64,000 nt of DNA from Flagellimonas amoyensis (GTDB lineage: Bacteria > Bacteroidota > Bacteroidia > Flavobacteriales > Flavobacteriaceae): positions 1 through 64,000 of the forward strand of contig NZ_QBUK01000004.1 of assembly GCF_003058265.1 (NCBI RefSeq), written 5' to 3'. Below, piece by piece: positions 25,733 to 35,698 of the stretch; the first letter of the stretch is position 1; every line of letters begins with the position of its first letter. The translations under genes were made by a program, and so were the position numbers. The notes below the pieces were generated by a model that worked only from the letters and a program-made list of their open reading frames with translations, was not told the DNA's origin and made no database searches.

Positions 25733-25760
25733 TCCTTATTTTTATAGCCACACAAGACCC

Positions 25761-28742
25761 ATGAAGACAACTACAAATTCCCGTTTTGCCCTCTCACTTT
25801 TCCAAACAGGGTTCCTCCTACTCCTTATCATCTCCTGCAAAGGAGAACAAAAGGAACATTCCGGAGAGGTAACAGATCCATTGGAAAAAATACATACCCT
25901 GGCCACACAGGATGCCTTTCCTGAAAACGCCCTGCTGACAACGGAGAAGGCAAATAGTGGGTTCACGTTGGTTGAAAACGGGGTTCCCTCCGCCATTTTG
26001 ATCAGCGAAACCGATCATGCCGGAGTCCAACGGATCGCCAATATGTTCCAAAAGGACCTAGGACTTGTCTCTGGTCAAGAGCCGGAACTGATCGTTGGGG
26101 AAAACCACACATCAAAAGACCTGATCATTGTTGGAACCGTTGGAAAAAGTACCATGATCGACCGTTTGGCCAAAGAAGGTAAAATTGATGTCGCGAATCT
26201 TGAAGGCAAATGGGAGCAGTTCATCATCGTTCCCGTTGAAAACCCCATGGACGGGGTGGAGAATGCCTTGGTCATAGCCGGGAGTGATAAACGGGGTACT
26301 ATTTTTGGCATGTTCGACCTATCTGAACAGATGGGTGTCTCTCCGTGGTATTGGTGGGCCGATGTTCCCGTAAAAGTTCGAAAAAACATCTACGTAAAGC
26401 CTCAAACGTACACCCTTGGCGAACCCAAGGTAAAATATAGGGGCATCTTTATCAATGATGAAGCACCGGCTTTATCGGGATGGTCTTCTGAAAAATTTGG
26501 AGGCTTCAACAAACAGTTTTACGAAAAAGTCTTTGAACTGATCTTAAGGCAAAAAGGAAACTATCTATGGCCGGCCATGTGGGGAAATTCCCTTTGGGAC
26601 GATGACCCTGAGACAGCACCTTTGGCCAACGAAATGGGTGTGGTTTTGGCCACATCGCACCATGAACCCTTGATGCGCTCCCACGTGGAGTGGGAACGTT
26701 ATGGGGAAGGCCCTTGGGATTATGACCAAAACACCGAAAAACTACGGAAATTTTGGAGAGAGGGCATGGAGCGTACCAAAGGACAGGAAAAAGTGGTCAC
26801 CCTTGCCATGCGAGGTGACGGCGATGAGGCCATGAGCGAGGGAACCAATATTGGTCTTCTGGAAAAAATCGTACAAGACCAACGAGAGATCATCAAAGAG
26901 GTCACCGGAAAACCCATTGAGGAAACCCCTCAAGTATGGGCCCTTTACAAAGAAGTACAGGAGTATTATGACAAAGGAATGCGTGTACCCGATGATGTTA
27001 CCCTCTTGCTCTGCGATGATAATTGGGGGCAGGTGCGGGTATTGCCCGCTTTGGACAGCGAACCCCGTTCAGGTGGTTATGGCATGTACTATCATTTTGA
27101 TTTTGTGGGAGGCCCCAGAAGTTATAAATGGCTGAACACCATCCAAATTGAACGTGTTTGGGAACAAATGAACCTCACCTATTCCTATGGCGTGGATGAA
27201 ATTTGGTTGGTGAATGTGGGGGATATCAAACCCATGGAATTTCCCATCAGTTTCTTTTTGGACTATGCCTGGAACCCTGAGGATTTTCCAGCTGAAAAAC
27301 TACCCGGATATTATACCTCATGGGCGCAAAAGCAATTTGGAAGCGAGCATGCCAAAGAAATTGGGGAAATCATTGCGCTCTATACCAAATACAATGCACG
27401 CAGAAAACCCGAGTTGCTAGAACCCACCACCTACAGTCTTCAACATTTCAACGAAGCTGAAAATATGTTGGCCGAGTATCTATCTTTGGTAAATCGGGCA
27501 CAAAAGGTAAAAGCGCAATTGCCCACCGAAGCCCATGATGCTTTTTATCAATTGGTGCAATACCCCGTTGAAGCTTGCGCCAATCTGAACGAGATGTATG
27601 TAGCGGCCGGAAAGAACAGATTGTATGGAATACAAAACAGGGCATCGACCAATTATTATGCCGACAAAACAAAGGAATTGTTCTTCAAGGATGCAGAATT
27701 CACTACCTATTATCACGATTCAGTGGCTAATGGAAAATGGAACCACATAATGTCCCAAACCCATATGGGACACACCAGTTGGAGCGACCCCGCCTACAAC
27801 AAAATGCCCGGGGTCTCTTATATCCAAACAGGAAATGAAGCCAAATTGGGGTATGTGGTGGAAAATGGTGTGAGTCGTTTCCAATGGATGCCCAGTGGCC
27901 TCAACAGTCACAGTTTTTCAACCTTTGACCCTGTCAATGATCAAAACTACTATGTAGAGGTCTTTAACATGGGCAGGGAAGAACTGACGTATTCCATTAC
28001 CACAGAAAATGATTGGATACAACTGTCCGCATCGGGAGGAACCATCCAATATGATCAAAAGATCTTTGTCAGCATCGATTGGAACAAAGCGCCCAAAGGA
28101 CAGGATGTTGGTGAAATTGTGATCAAGGCCAATCATTCGGAAGAGGGAACCAAAATCAGTGTTCCCATCCGCAATGATCTCCCTGAAGTCGTCAAAGGTT
28201 TTGTGGGGAACCAAGGCATTGTGAGCATCGATGTCATCCATTATCACAACGCCAAGGAAACCGCGGATGTTTCTTGGCAGACCATACCCAATCTGGGCCG
28301 AACCGGGTCTGCGATAACCACTGCGCCCGTCACCGCTCCCAAACAAAATCCAAGCGCTGATGGCCCCTATTTGGAATATGAAGTATATCTGCTTGAACCG
28401 GGCACTTACAGCCTAACGACCTACTTTTCACCCACGCTGAATTTTCAAAAAGATGAAGGTTTGATCTATGCTGTTTCCATTGATGGGGAGACCCCAATAT
28501 TGATGAACCTGCACAAAGATGCCATTGCAGCGGATTGGACCTATCCAACTTGGTGGAACGAAGCGGTCAAGGACAACATTATGAAGCAGACCGTACTGGA
28601 AAAGGAGCTTCCGGCAGGAGCACACACCATAAGATACTGGGCCGTGGACCCCGGTTTGGTATTGCAAAAGATCGTATTGCAAAAAAAAGGTGTCCAAGCA
28701 GAGAGCTATTTGGGTCCACCAGAAAGCAAACTGGTCCAATAA
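25761..28742 (+). CDS. GH115 alpha-glucuronidase, lipoprotein
   Basis: A protein of 993 residues with a lipoprotein signal (LLLLIISCKGE). The sequence follows the GH115 family throughout: an N-terminal alpha/beta domain (ADVPVKVRKNIYVKPQTYTLGEPKVKYRG), the catalytic barrel (NYLWPAMWGNSLWDDDPETA, GVVLATSHHEPLMRSHVEW, LLLCDDNWGQVRVLP, YHFDFVGGPRSYKWLNT), helical linkers and the C-terminal beta-sandwich typical of the family. GH115 removes (4-O-methyl-)glucuronic acid from internal and terminal positions of xylan, complementing the GH67 enzyme at 35699-37879. It starts 28 bp after the GH10 stop. Confidence 0.93.
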   Translation: MKTTTNSRFALSLFQTGFLLLLIISCKGEQKEHSGEVTDPLEKIHTLATQDAFPENALLTTEKANSGFTLVENGVPSAILISETDHAGVQRIANMFQKDLGLVSGQEPELIVGENHTSKDLIIVGTVGKSTMIDRLAKEGKIDVANLEGKWEQFIIVPVENPMDGVENALVIAGSDKRGTIFGMFDLSEQMGVSPWYWWADVPVKVRKNIYVKPQTYTLGEPKVKYRGIFINDEAPALSGWSSEKFGGFNKQFYEKVFELILRQKGNYLWPAMWGNSLWDDDPETAPLANEMGVVLATSHHEPLMRSHVEWERYGEGPWDYDQNTEKLRKFWREGMERTKGQEKVVTLAMRGDGDEAMSEGTNIGLLEKIVQDQREIIKEVTGKPIEETPQVWALYKEVQEYYDKGMRVPDDVTLLLCDDNWGQVRVLPALDSEPRSGGYGMYYHFDFVGGPRSYKWLNTIQIERVWEQMNLTYSYGVDEIWLVNVGDIKPMEFPISFFLDYAWNPEDFPAEKLPGYYTSWAQKQFGSEHAKEIGEIIALYTKYNARRKPELLEPTTYSLQHFNEAENMLAEYLSLVNRAQKVKAQLPTEAHDAFYQLVQYPVEACANLNEMYVAAGKNRLYGIQNRASTNYYADKTKELFFKDAEFTTYYHDSVANGKWNHIMSQTHMGHTSWSDPAYNKMPGVSYIQTGNEAKLGYVVENGVSRFQWMPSGLNSHSFSTFDPVNDQNYYVEVFNMGREELTYSITTENDWIQLSASGGTIQYDQKIFVSIDWNKAPKGQDVGEIVIKANHSEEGTKISVPIRNDLPEVVKGFVGNQGIVSIDVIHYHNAKETADVSWQTIPNLGRTGSAITTAPVTAPKQNPSADGPYLEYEVYLLEPGTYSLTTYFSPTLNFQKDEGLIYAVSIDGETPILMNLHKDAIAADWTYPTWWNEAVKDNIMKQTVLEKELPAGAHTIRYWAVDPGLVLQKIVLQKKGVQAESYLGPPESKLVQ

Positions 28743-28777
28743 TTATTTTTGAAAAACAATACCCTAAAACGATAATT

Positions 28778-30721
28778 GTGAAACGAATCAAAGCATTAGT
28801 GACCCTCATTTTGTTGATGTGCTCGGTCGCCTCGGGAATATCCCAAATAACACTCCCCAAGATCATTCAGGACAGTATGGTCCTACAGCGCAACGCAAAA
28901 ATTACGATTTGGGGATGGGCTTCGCCAGGGGAGCATATTACGGGCAACTTCAACGGAAAACGAAGAAAGACCACCGCCAATGCCCAAGGGGATTGGAATC
29001 TGGAATTTCCCAAAATGACAGCAGGGGGTCCATATATGCTAAAGCTTTCAGGAAAAAACGAGATTGTTCTGGAAGATATCCTCATCGGAGATGTGTGGCT
29101 CTGCTCGGGACAATCGAACATGGTTCACCAAATGGACATCCATGATGTCACCTACGCCGAAGATATTGCCAATGCCAATTATCCTGAAATCCGTCATTTT
29201 AAGGTCCCCACAAAAACAGATCTACAAGGCCCAAGCAAGGATATAAATGGTGGATCTTGGCAAGCTGCCGTATCCGAAGAAGTGCGCCCCTTCTCGGCGG
29301 TCGCCTACTTCTTTGCCCGCAAATTGTACAAAAAATATGGTGTCCCCATCGGATTGATCAATGCCAGTGTAGGCGGCACTCCTATCGAAGCGTGGATAAA
29401 CGAAGGAGGGTATCGAGAATTTCCTGAAAAATTAAAAATCATTGAAGAAAACAAGGATACCGCTTTTGTAAGAACCCATTCCAGAAGTAATTTCAATGGT
29501 CAGCAACCACAAAAACCAAAGGATAAAGGCTTGATAGGTGAAACCCCTTGGTACGATGTGAGCTTTGAACCCAAGAACTGGCGCAACATCAACATTCCAG
29601 GCTATTGGGAAGACCAGGGGGTCAGGGACCTCAATGGGGTGGTTTGGTACAGAAAGGAAATCACCTTGCCACAATCCATGGAAGGAAAGGAAGCAAAAGT
29701 GTTCTTGGGCAGGATCGTGGATGCGGACGAACTGTACATCAATGGTGAAAAAGTGGGGAATACCACCTACCAATACCCCCAAAGAAGGTATGACGTACCC
29801 GCAAACCTCTTAAAAACAGGAAAAAACACTTTCGTTATACGGGTGACGAATAATGCAGGAAAAGGCGGTTTTGTGCCGGACAAACCCTATTCGATTTTTA
29901 CGGACAAGGATACTGTGGATCTAAAAGGATATTGGCAATACAAGGTTGGAGAAGTGTTCCCTCCTATGGATCTATCCTCTTTTTCCAAAACCAAAGAAAG
30001 GACCATCAACCCACAAAACGAGCCTACAGCTCTGTACAATGGTATGGTTGCTCCCTACACCCAACTCCCTATTAAAGGCGTGCTGTGGTACCAAGGGGAG
30101 AGCAATGCGGGCAGACCGGAAGACTATTTGGAGTTGATGCATGCCCTGATGGATGGCTGGAGAGGCATTTACAAAAATCCAGAATTGCCCTTCATCTATG
30201 CGCAGCTTCCCAATTTTGGCGATGTAACCTATTCTCCTACGGAAAGCAATTGGGCCAAACTCAGGGAAGCCCAACTAAAGGCATTGGGCGATTCCAATAC
30301 CGCAATGACCGTCAATATTGATCTTGGCGAATGGAACGACATCCATCCCGACAACAAGAAAGATGTGGGGGAGCGAATGGCTATGGCGGCCCAAAAAATT
30401 GCTTATGGTGAAGAACTTGTGTATTCTGGGCCCCTTTATCAAACTTCTGAAATCGAAGGGGACAAAATCATCATTTCCTTTTCCCATATCGGCGGTGAAT
30501 TGGTCACCAATGATGGTGAGGCCCTAAGCAGTTTTGAGATTGCAGGGGAGGATAAAAAGTTTGTGTGGGCCACCGCAAAAATCGAAGGAGATAAAGTGAT
30601 TGTTTGGAGTGATGAAATCCCCAATCCAAAATATGTGCGCTACGCATGGGCCGACAATCCTGATAATCCGAATTTATATAATAAAGAGGGGCTTCCTGCG
30701 TCGCCTTTCAGTACGGAGTAA
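28778..30721 (+). CDS. SGNH sialate O-acetylesterase-type carbohydrate esterase
   Basis: A protein of 647 residues if the GTG at 28778 is used (VKRIKALVTLILLMCSVASGISQ, a good signal peptide); longer readings overlap GH115. The SGNH catalytic domain shows LCSGQSNM (Ser113), GGTPIEAW, WYQGESNAG and the Asp/His pair in WNDIHPDNK. It is split by a jelly-roll insert of about 120 residues (roughly 250-375; YRKEITLP, LGRIVDADELYINGEKVG) like the sugar-binding domain of GH2 enzymes. Such proteins deacetylate sugars; here acetyl-glucuronoxylan or its oligomers is the likely substrate. It starts 35 bp after the GH115 stop. Confidence 0.85.
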   Translation: MKRIKALVTLILLMCSVASGISQITLPKIIQDSMVLQRNAKITIWGWASPGEHITGNFNGKRRKTTANAQGDWNLEFPKMTAGGPYMLKLSGKNEIVLEDILIGDVWLCSGQSNMVHQMDIHDVTYAEDIANANYPEIRHFKVPTKTDLQGPSKDINGGSWQAAVSEEVRPFSAVAYFFARKLYKKYGVPIGLINASVGGTPIEAWINEGGYREFPEKLKIIEENKDTAFVRTHSRSNFNGQQPQKPKDKGLIGETPWYDVSFEPKNWRNINIPGYWEDQGVRDLNGVVWYRKEITLPQSMEGKEAKVFLGRIVDADELYINGEKVGNTTYQYPQRRYDVPANLLKTGKNTFVIRVTNNAGKGGFVPDKPYSIFTDKDTVDLKGYWQYKVGEVFPPMDLSSFSKTKERTINPQNEPTALYNGMVAPYTQLPIKGVLWYQGESNAGRPEDYLELMHALMDGWRGIYKNPELPFIYAQLPNFGDVTYSPTESNWAKLREAQLKALGDSNTAMTVNIDLGEWNDIHPDNKKDVGERMAMAAQKIAYGEELVYSGPLYQTSEIEGDKIIISFSHIGGELVTNDGEALSSFEIAGEDKKFVWATAKIEGDKVIVWSDEIPNPKYVRYAWADNPDNPNLYNKEGLPASPFSTE

Positions 30722-30748
30722 ATTACCTGCCGAAGGCTAAAAACAAAA

Positions 30749-30774
30749 AGGGGAATTCGATGTCGATTTCCCCT
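30749..30774. terminator. Bidirectional terminator between convergent units
   Basis: AGGGGAA (30749-30755) pairs with TTCCCCT (30768-30774), with an inner TCGA/TCGA pair. It lies between the stop of the esterase gene and the stop of the minus-strand GH43 gene. Confidence 0.65.
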
Positions 30775-30809
30775 CTTGCTTTTATTAAATAATGCTGTCG
30801 GTTATTGAA

Positions 30810-32495
30810 TCAATCCCTAAAAACAGGGTCGTTGCCTGAGTATTTTAAATACTTGAAAGATGCAGTATTTTCAACTTCTTCCCCGGAAGACGTAGCGTAC
30901 ATACCGTACAAACAGCCGATAAATCCGCCTGCTGCCTTGGTACTCAAAAATTTGGCATCCACGTTATCTTTAAGCAGTTGCCATTCTTGCCCGTTTACGG
31001 AATAGTAGAAACTATATGTAGCGCCTTTGGATTCGATAGCGAGGTTAATCCCATTGTCTTTAATCTCCAAGGGACCACTATTTGTGAGTTCTTCCATTTC
31101 TCCCCCATCAGGGTTGCTCTTGTAAAGTTGGACAACTTGCTGACCTTCTTTTTGGGATAACGCCAAAAAATAAAAATGTGTTTCGTTTTGGAAAGCCACC
31201 AAGCCCGCTTTTTCATATTCGGATTCCGCACCGAACTGCATTCGGGTCTCCACCCTACTGTACAAATGTTGCTGTCGTTTCCCAACAAAAGTAGGATTTT
31301 CATATCCAGCAATGGTTTCTGGTTTCAGCTTTAAGACCAAACCTTTCTTTTCGGAAATGGTAAAAGCACTGCTATCCAACGTCCGAAGAAAGAGCAATGA
31401 TGGATCCAGTTCCTTTTTAAGGTCTAGGGTATATTCAAAGTTCCCAGATTGTGGCAAAGCTCCTTCCTGTGGTATTTCCTTGTAATTGACCTGGTATGCA
31501 TACTTCACTTCCTCGCCTCCCAGATCAAAGTGGGGCCAATCATTTTTCCATTCGATGGGAGCAATGAATGTTTCACGTCCTGTGTTGTAATAATCTCCTT
31601 CATAGGGCCTGACGGCCAAAAAAATGGAATACGTCTTTCCATCCGGTCCTTCCACAAATTGGGCATGACCCGTGGATGTGATGGGGTTTTCCCTGTCTTC
31701 CGGCAAATGCCTTTGGGTGAGTATGGGGTTGTTTTCATAAGGAACATAGGGACCTTTTGGTGATTTGCTTCTAAACACCACTTCGGAATGGTTGATCGAT
31801 GTGCCCCCTTCTGCGGCATACAGATAATACCATCCGTTTCTTTTCCAGATATGTGGCCCTTCAATCCAAACCGGTTTTTGCGAAATGTCCACTCCCCCAT
31901 TGACCAACTGTATTTCTTCTCCTACTGTTTTCAGGTTTTCATAATCAAACTCATACATCCTGATGGTCCTGTGTCCGGAATATAATGGTTTATTATCTGG
32001 GGCATCGCTGTTGTAAATGATATAAGCCTTGTCGTTTTCCTTATCAAAGTAAATGGAAGGGTCTATGCCCCTGACTTCGGGAAGTCGAACAGGGTCGCTC
32101 CATGGCCCAGCAGGATTGGTAGCTGTCACCACAAAATTGCCCATATTGTCGATATCGGTGCAACTCACATAAAATATCCCTTTGTGATAACTAATGGCAG
32201 GGGCAAACAGTCCCCTTGTCATCCGTTCGCCCATAAAATCCATTTGCGATGGACGATGGATCACGTTACCGATCTGTTTCCAGTTTTTAAGGTCTTTACT
32301 GTGCATGACAGGAATTCCTGGAAAATAGGAAAAGGTGGAATTGATCAGATAATAGTCAGTATCGACCTTGACAATACTAGGGTCGGGATAAAACCCTGAA
32401 AGGATAGGGTTGACCAAAGTGGTCGATTGTGCTGTTGAGTCGGTTGGCACCAAAAAGAATAGCACCACCAACGGAAATAAGATTATTTTCTTCAT
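30810..32495 (-). CDS. GH43 beta-xylosidase/arabinofuranosidase with C-terminal sandwich
   Basis: A protein of 561 residues with a signal peptide (MKKIILFPLVVLFFLVPTDSTAQ). The GH43 propeller (about 25-335) carries GFYPDPSIVKV (base Asp), VRGIDPSIYFD (modulator Asp) and PVWIEGPHIWKRNGWYYLY (acid Glu). A C-terminal concanavalin-A-like beta sandwich (about 350-555; EYTLDLKKELDPSLLFLRTLD, KAGLVAFQNETHFYFLALSQ, AGGFIGCLYGMYATS) is typical of two-domain GH43 xylosidases. It removes xylose or arabinose from oligosaccharides made by GH10. It is the last gene of the minus-strand operon from 37879. Confidence 0.92.
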   Translation of the reverse strand: MKKIILFPLVVLFFLVPTDSTAQSTTLVNPILSGFYPDPSIVKVDTDYYLINSTFSYFPGIPVMHSKDLKNWKQIGNVIHRPSQMDFMGERMTRGLFAPAISYHKGIFYVSCTDIDNMGNFVVTATNPAGPWSDPVRLPEVRGIDPSIYFDKENDKAYIIYNSDAPDNKPLYSGHRTIRMYEFDYENLKTVGEEIQLVNGGVDISQKPVWIEGPHIWKRNGWYYLYAAEGGTSINHSEVVFRSKSPKGPYVPYENNPILTQRHLPEDRENPITSTGHAQFVEGPDGKTYSIFLAVRPYEGDYYNTGRETFIAPIEWKNDWPHFDLGGEEVKYAYQVNYKEIPQEGALPQSGNFEYTLDLKKELDPSLLFLRTLDSSAFTISEKKGLVLKLKPETIAGYENPTFVGKRQQHLYSRVETRMQFGAESEYEKAGLVAFQNETHFYFLALSQKEGQQVVQLYKSNPDGGEMEELTNSGPLEIKDNGINLAIESKGATYSFYYSVNGQEWQLLKDNVDAKFLSTKAAGGFIGCLYGMYATSSGEEVENTASFKYLKYSGNDPVFRD

Positions 32496-32525
32496 ACTGT
32501 ATTTATAGTGATCTTGTGGTTGTGA

Positions 32526-33686
32526 TCAAGGGGCTTCCCCATTCAGACCTGCAACCAATCCCCTGTGGGTTATCTTGGTGTTGAAATCATTGTCATACAG
32601 CAATGGCCAATCCGAACCACCATCGTACAACCAACTGTCCTGGTCCCTAAAACCCCAAATGGTCAAACCGAATTGTTGCGCTTGGGGCACAATGGTGGTG
32701 TAGTAATACCCTACACGCTGGTATTGCTCCTCCTGGGCTTGGGCCCTTTCCACCGTAAGCACATCAAGATCCTCACTGTAATTTGCCTTGACATCCAATT
32801 CCGAAACATGGACCAATAATCCAGTATCCGCTATGTCCTGTATGGAAATGGGCAAGTCGGTCGAAGGCCAATCGTGGTTCAGGTGCATTTGCATTCCGAT
32901 CCCATCGATTGGGATGTCGTTGGACAGAAAGTTATCGACCATATTTATAATGGCATTGCGTTTATCTACCTGTCCTGCAATATTGTAATCGTTATAGAAC
33001 AGTTTTACATCCGGGTCGGCCTCCCTCGCCCATTGAAAGGCGTTTTCATGAAAATCTGTTCCGATTCGCTGGGTGAACAGCGAAGTACGTACGGAAGAAC
33101 CGTCAAAATACTCATTGACCACATCCCAAGAGGCAACCACAGGATTTCCCTCGCCATCGGTCGCTTGGGCAAAATGAGCTACGGTTGCCTTGACGTAGGC
33201 CTCTACTTGTGCCTCAAATTCTTCATCTGTTCCTCCAAAACTGTTCAACCAATTAGGAATGGACGAATGCCATATCAAGGCATGGCCATGCACCCTGAAC
33301 CCGTTCTCCAAGGCATAGGCCACTATGGCATCCCCATCGCTGAAATCATAGGTGTCGGGACCTGTGAACATATTGGCCATCTTCATGTCGTTTTCGGCCG
33401 TAATGCTGTTGTATTCTTGGTTCAAGAGTTGCTTAAAGGTGGTGTTGACCGCAGATGTAGAGGCCAATTTACTGGCCGAGACTATATTTCCAAGGGGGAA
33501 ATTTGCCACATCCTTCAAATTTTGCGTGGCGGTATACACAAAAGGATCTCCACTGTTCGTTGGTGGATCATCTGGGTCTGGATTCTCGGTCGGTCCGCCA
33601 ACTTGTGGTCCATCGGAATCTCCCCCCGAACTGCACCCAATACACAACGCTAAAAGTAAAACAGGTATAACTTTCTCTAATTTCAT
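32526..33686 (-). CDS. GH10 endo-1,4-beta-xylanase, lipoprotein
   Basis: A protein of 386 residues with a lipoprotein signal (LLLALCIGCSSGGDSDGP) and a flexible acidic Pro-rich linker, then a GH10 barrel (about 55-380). Catalytic residues are acid/base Glu192 in WDVVNEYF and nucleophile Glu296 in VSELDVK; HGHALIWHS and WGFRDQDSWLY are also diagnostic. The linker and lipid anchor suggest a cell-surface xylanase making the first cuts, whereas the other GH10 (24617) lacks an anchor. The two are clearly diverged, not a recent duplication. It lies 58 bp after uxuA and 30 bp before GH43. Confidence 0.93.
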   Translation of the reverse strand: MKLEKVIPVLLLALCIGCSSGGDSDGPQVGGPTENPDPDDPPTNSGDPFVYTATQNLKDVANFPLGNIVSASKLASTSAVNTTFKQLLNQEYNSITAENDMKMANMFTGPDTYDFSDGDAIVAYALENGFRVHGHALIWHSSIPNWLNSFGGTDEEFEAQVEAYVKATVAHFAQATDGEGNPVVASWDVVNEYFDGSSVRTSLFTQRIGTDFHENAFQWAREADPDVKLFYNDYNIAGQVDKRNAIINMVDNFLSNDIPIDGIGMQMHLNHDWPSTDLPISIQDIADTGLLVHVSELDVKANYSEDLDVLTVERAQAQEEQYQRVGYYYTTIVPQAQQFGLTIWGFRDQDSWLYDGGSDWPLLYDNDFNTKITHRGLVAGLNGEAP

Positions 33687-33744
33687 TTCAATTTTTGTTT
33701 AGTTCATATGCATTTTAAGTAATGATTCCAAATAGGGACTCACT

Positions 33745-34923
33745 CTATGGATTTGTTTGTTTTAGTTTGTATAAGATCCCAAGCTCCGCTCCCCTTAATT
33801 CTGCCAAGCCTTTCAGCCTTCCGATCAGCGAATATCCGGGGTATTTTTCCTTTCCCTCGAACGAATGCAGGAATCCGTGATCGGGCCTCATGGGAAGTGG
33901 TGTTTGGTTCTTGTTCATCAACAGCAAGAGCTTTTCGATGATTTCCTCCATGGGATTATCTCCACTAAGGTGCTCCGATTCCCGAAACCGTTTTCCATCC
34001 TCGCGTTTTACGTTCCGCAAATGCAAAAAATGAATACGATCGCCATGTTGTTCTATGATCCGCACCAAATTGTTGTTGGGCTGCGCTCCCAAGGAACCGG
34101 TGCAATAGCAAAGGCCATTGGCACTTTCCTGAACCGCGTATAAAATTTCTGCGATATCCTTTTCCGTGGATACCACCCGGGGAAGTCCCAGCACCGAAAA
34201 AGGAGGATCGTCAGGGTGTATGGCCAATTTCAACCCGAGTTCTTGTGCCACAGGAGCAACTTCGGAAAGAAAATGGACCAGATTTTTGCGCAAGGCGTCA
34301 TCATCAATTCCTTCGTAAGCTTGCAAAAGTTCCAAGATCTTTTCAGGTGTGAAGCTTTCATCACTGCCCGGCAGGCCCAACAACACATTTTTGAAAAGTT
34401 TCGCTTTCTCCTGCTCGTTCAAAGCATCACCATAAGCCTTGGCCCCTTCCAATTGTTCTTTGGTATACCCGTCCACTGCTCCAGGCCTTTTCAGCAGGTA
34501 CACATCAAAAAATATAAAGGCCGTCTCATCGAACAACAAGGCCTTGGTTCCATCTGGATTGGCATATCCATGATCGGTCCGCACCCAGTCCAGAATGGGC
34601 ATAAAATTGTAGGTGATGACCGTGATACCACATTGGGCAAGGTTTCTTAGGCTTGTTTTATAGTTCTCCAAATATTTTTGGCAGGCCCCTCCCCTTCTTT
34701 TGATATCCTCATGGACCGGCAGACTCTCCACGACCGTCCATTCCAATCCCTCGTCCCGGATAAGCTGTTGGCGCTCCCTGATGTCCTTTACCTCCCATAT
34801 TTCGCCTACGGGAATCTGGTGCAAAGCGGTCACAATGCCCTGCACCCCACATTGTGCGATGTCCCTTAACGTGACACCGTCCTGGGGGCCGTACCACCGC
34901 ATGGTCTGTTGCATTTTGATCAT
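33745..34923 (-). CDS. uxuA: D-mannonate dehydratase
   Basis: A protein of 392 residues from the ATG at 34923 (a second ATG at 34914 gives MQQTMRWYGP, the usual family start). It spans the UxuA family: MRWYGPQDGVTLRDIAQCGVQG, VVESLPVHEDIKRR, CGITVITYNFMPILDWVRT, GLKLAIHPDDPPFSVLGLPRVVST, LCYCTGSLGAQPNN and HFLHLRNVKRE. It dehydrates D-mannonate to 2-keto-3-deoxygluconate in the cytoplasm, the third step after UxaC and the reductase. KDG kinase and aldolase genes are not in the window. The start nearly overlaps the SDR stop (18 bp gap), so the genes are coupled. Confidence 0.95.
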   Translation of the reverse strand: MIKMQQTMRWYGPQDGVTLRDIAQCGVQGIVTALHQIPVGEIWEVKDIRERQQLIRDEGLEWTVVESLPVHEDIKRRGGACQKYLENYKTSLRNLAQCGITVITYNFMPILDWVRTDHGYANPDGTKALLFDETAFIFFDVYLLKRPGAVDGYTKEQLEGAKAYGDALNEQEKAKLFKNVLLGLPGSDESFTPEKILELLQAYEGIDDDALRKNLVHFLSEVAPVAQELGLKLAIHPDDPPFSVLGLPRVVSTEKDIAEILYAVQESANGLCYCTGSLGAQPNNNLVRIIEQHGDRIHFLHLRNVKREDGKRFRESEHLSGDNPMEEIIEKLLLLMNKNQTPLPMRPDHGFLHSFEGKEKYPGYSLIGRLKGLAELRGAELGILYKLKQTNP

Positions 34924-34940
34924 ATGTCGTTGCCCTGTTT

Positions 34941-35681
34941 TCAAAATCCTATACTATTGCCCCCATCAATGGGAAGTACCGTTCCTGTCGCAAATTTTGA
35001 AGCGTCCGAAGCAAAAAAATAAACAGCATCTGCAATATCCTCGGGCATCCCCATTTTGCCCATGGGCGTTCGCGAGAAAACTTTTGCCTTTCGTTCCAGA
35101 TCGGAGTCGAGTGCCTTGGCGGTCATTTCGGTCTTGATAAAACCGGGTGCAATGCAGTTGACCCGTATTCCTTCTCCCGCAAGTTCCACTGCCATGGCCC
35201 GGGTCATGCCCTCTATGGCGGTCTTGCTGGCCGAATAGGCAATCACTTTGGGCATACCATATTGTGCCGCCATGGAACTGATGTTGATGATGCTCCCTGC
35301 ATTTCTCAGCTTCATTTTTTTGACCACTTCCCTACTGATGGCAAAAACACTGGACACATTGGTCCGCATCACCTCTTCAAACTCAGCATTGGTGACGTCC
35401 ACAAATTCCTTCTTCATGTTGATGCCTGCATTGTTGACCAAAATGTCTATCTGCCCTTCTTTCTTGAAAATGTCATCGACCATGGCCGGAATCCCTTCAA
35501 ATTGGGTCAGGTCCATGATGATGGGAACGGCATTTGACCCCATTTCAGCACAGGCCCGCTCCGTTTTTTCCCTGTTCCTTCCCAGGACATATGTCCTGAT
35601 GCCTTTTTCACAAAACTTTTTGGCGGTGGCAAGGCCCAATCCTGAGTTGCCTCCTGTAACTATGGCTATTTTTTTGTCCAT
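34941..35681 (-). CDS. SDR oxidoreductase, probable D-fructuronate reductase
   Basis: A protein of 246 residues from the ATG at 35681 (MDKKIAIVTGG), a classical short-chain dehydrogenase. It shows the TGGNSGLG cofactor loop, NNAG, the catalytic triad of ISS...YSASK and GEGIRVNCIAPG with a final TGTVLPIDGG. Lying between the alpha-glucuronidase and UxuA genes, it most likely reduces D-fructuronate to D-mannonate, replacing the unrelated UxuB of E. coli; this substitution is common in Bacteroidota glucuronate operons. The substrate is inferred from context only. An upstream in-frame codon at 35708 would overlap GH67 and is less likely. Confidence 0.85.
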   Translation of the reverse strand: MDKKIAIVTGGNSGLGLATAKKFCEKGIRTYVLGRNREKTERACAEMGSNAVPIIMDLTQFEGIPAMVDDIFKKEGQIDILVNNAGINMKKEFVDVTNAEFEEVMRTNVSSVFAISREVVKKMKLRNAGSIINISSMAAQYGMPKVIAYSASKTAIEGMTRAMAVELAGEGIRVNCIAPGFIKTEMTAKALDSDLERKAKVFSRTPMGKMGMPEDIADAVYFFASDASKFATGTVLPIDGGNSIGF

Positions 35682-35698
35682 CAATTTTTCTCTGAAAA

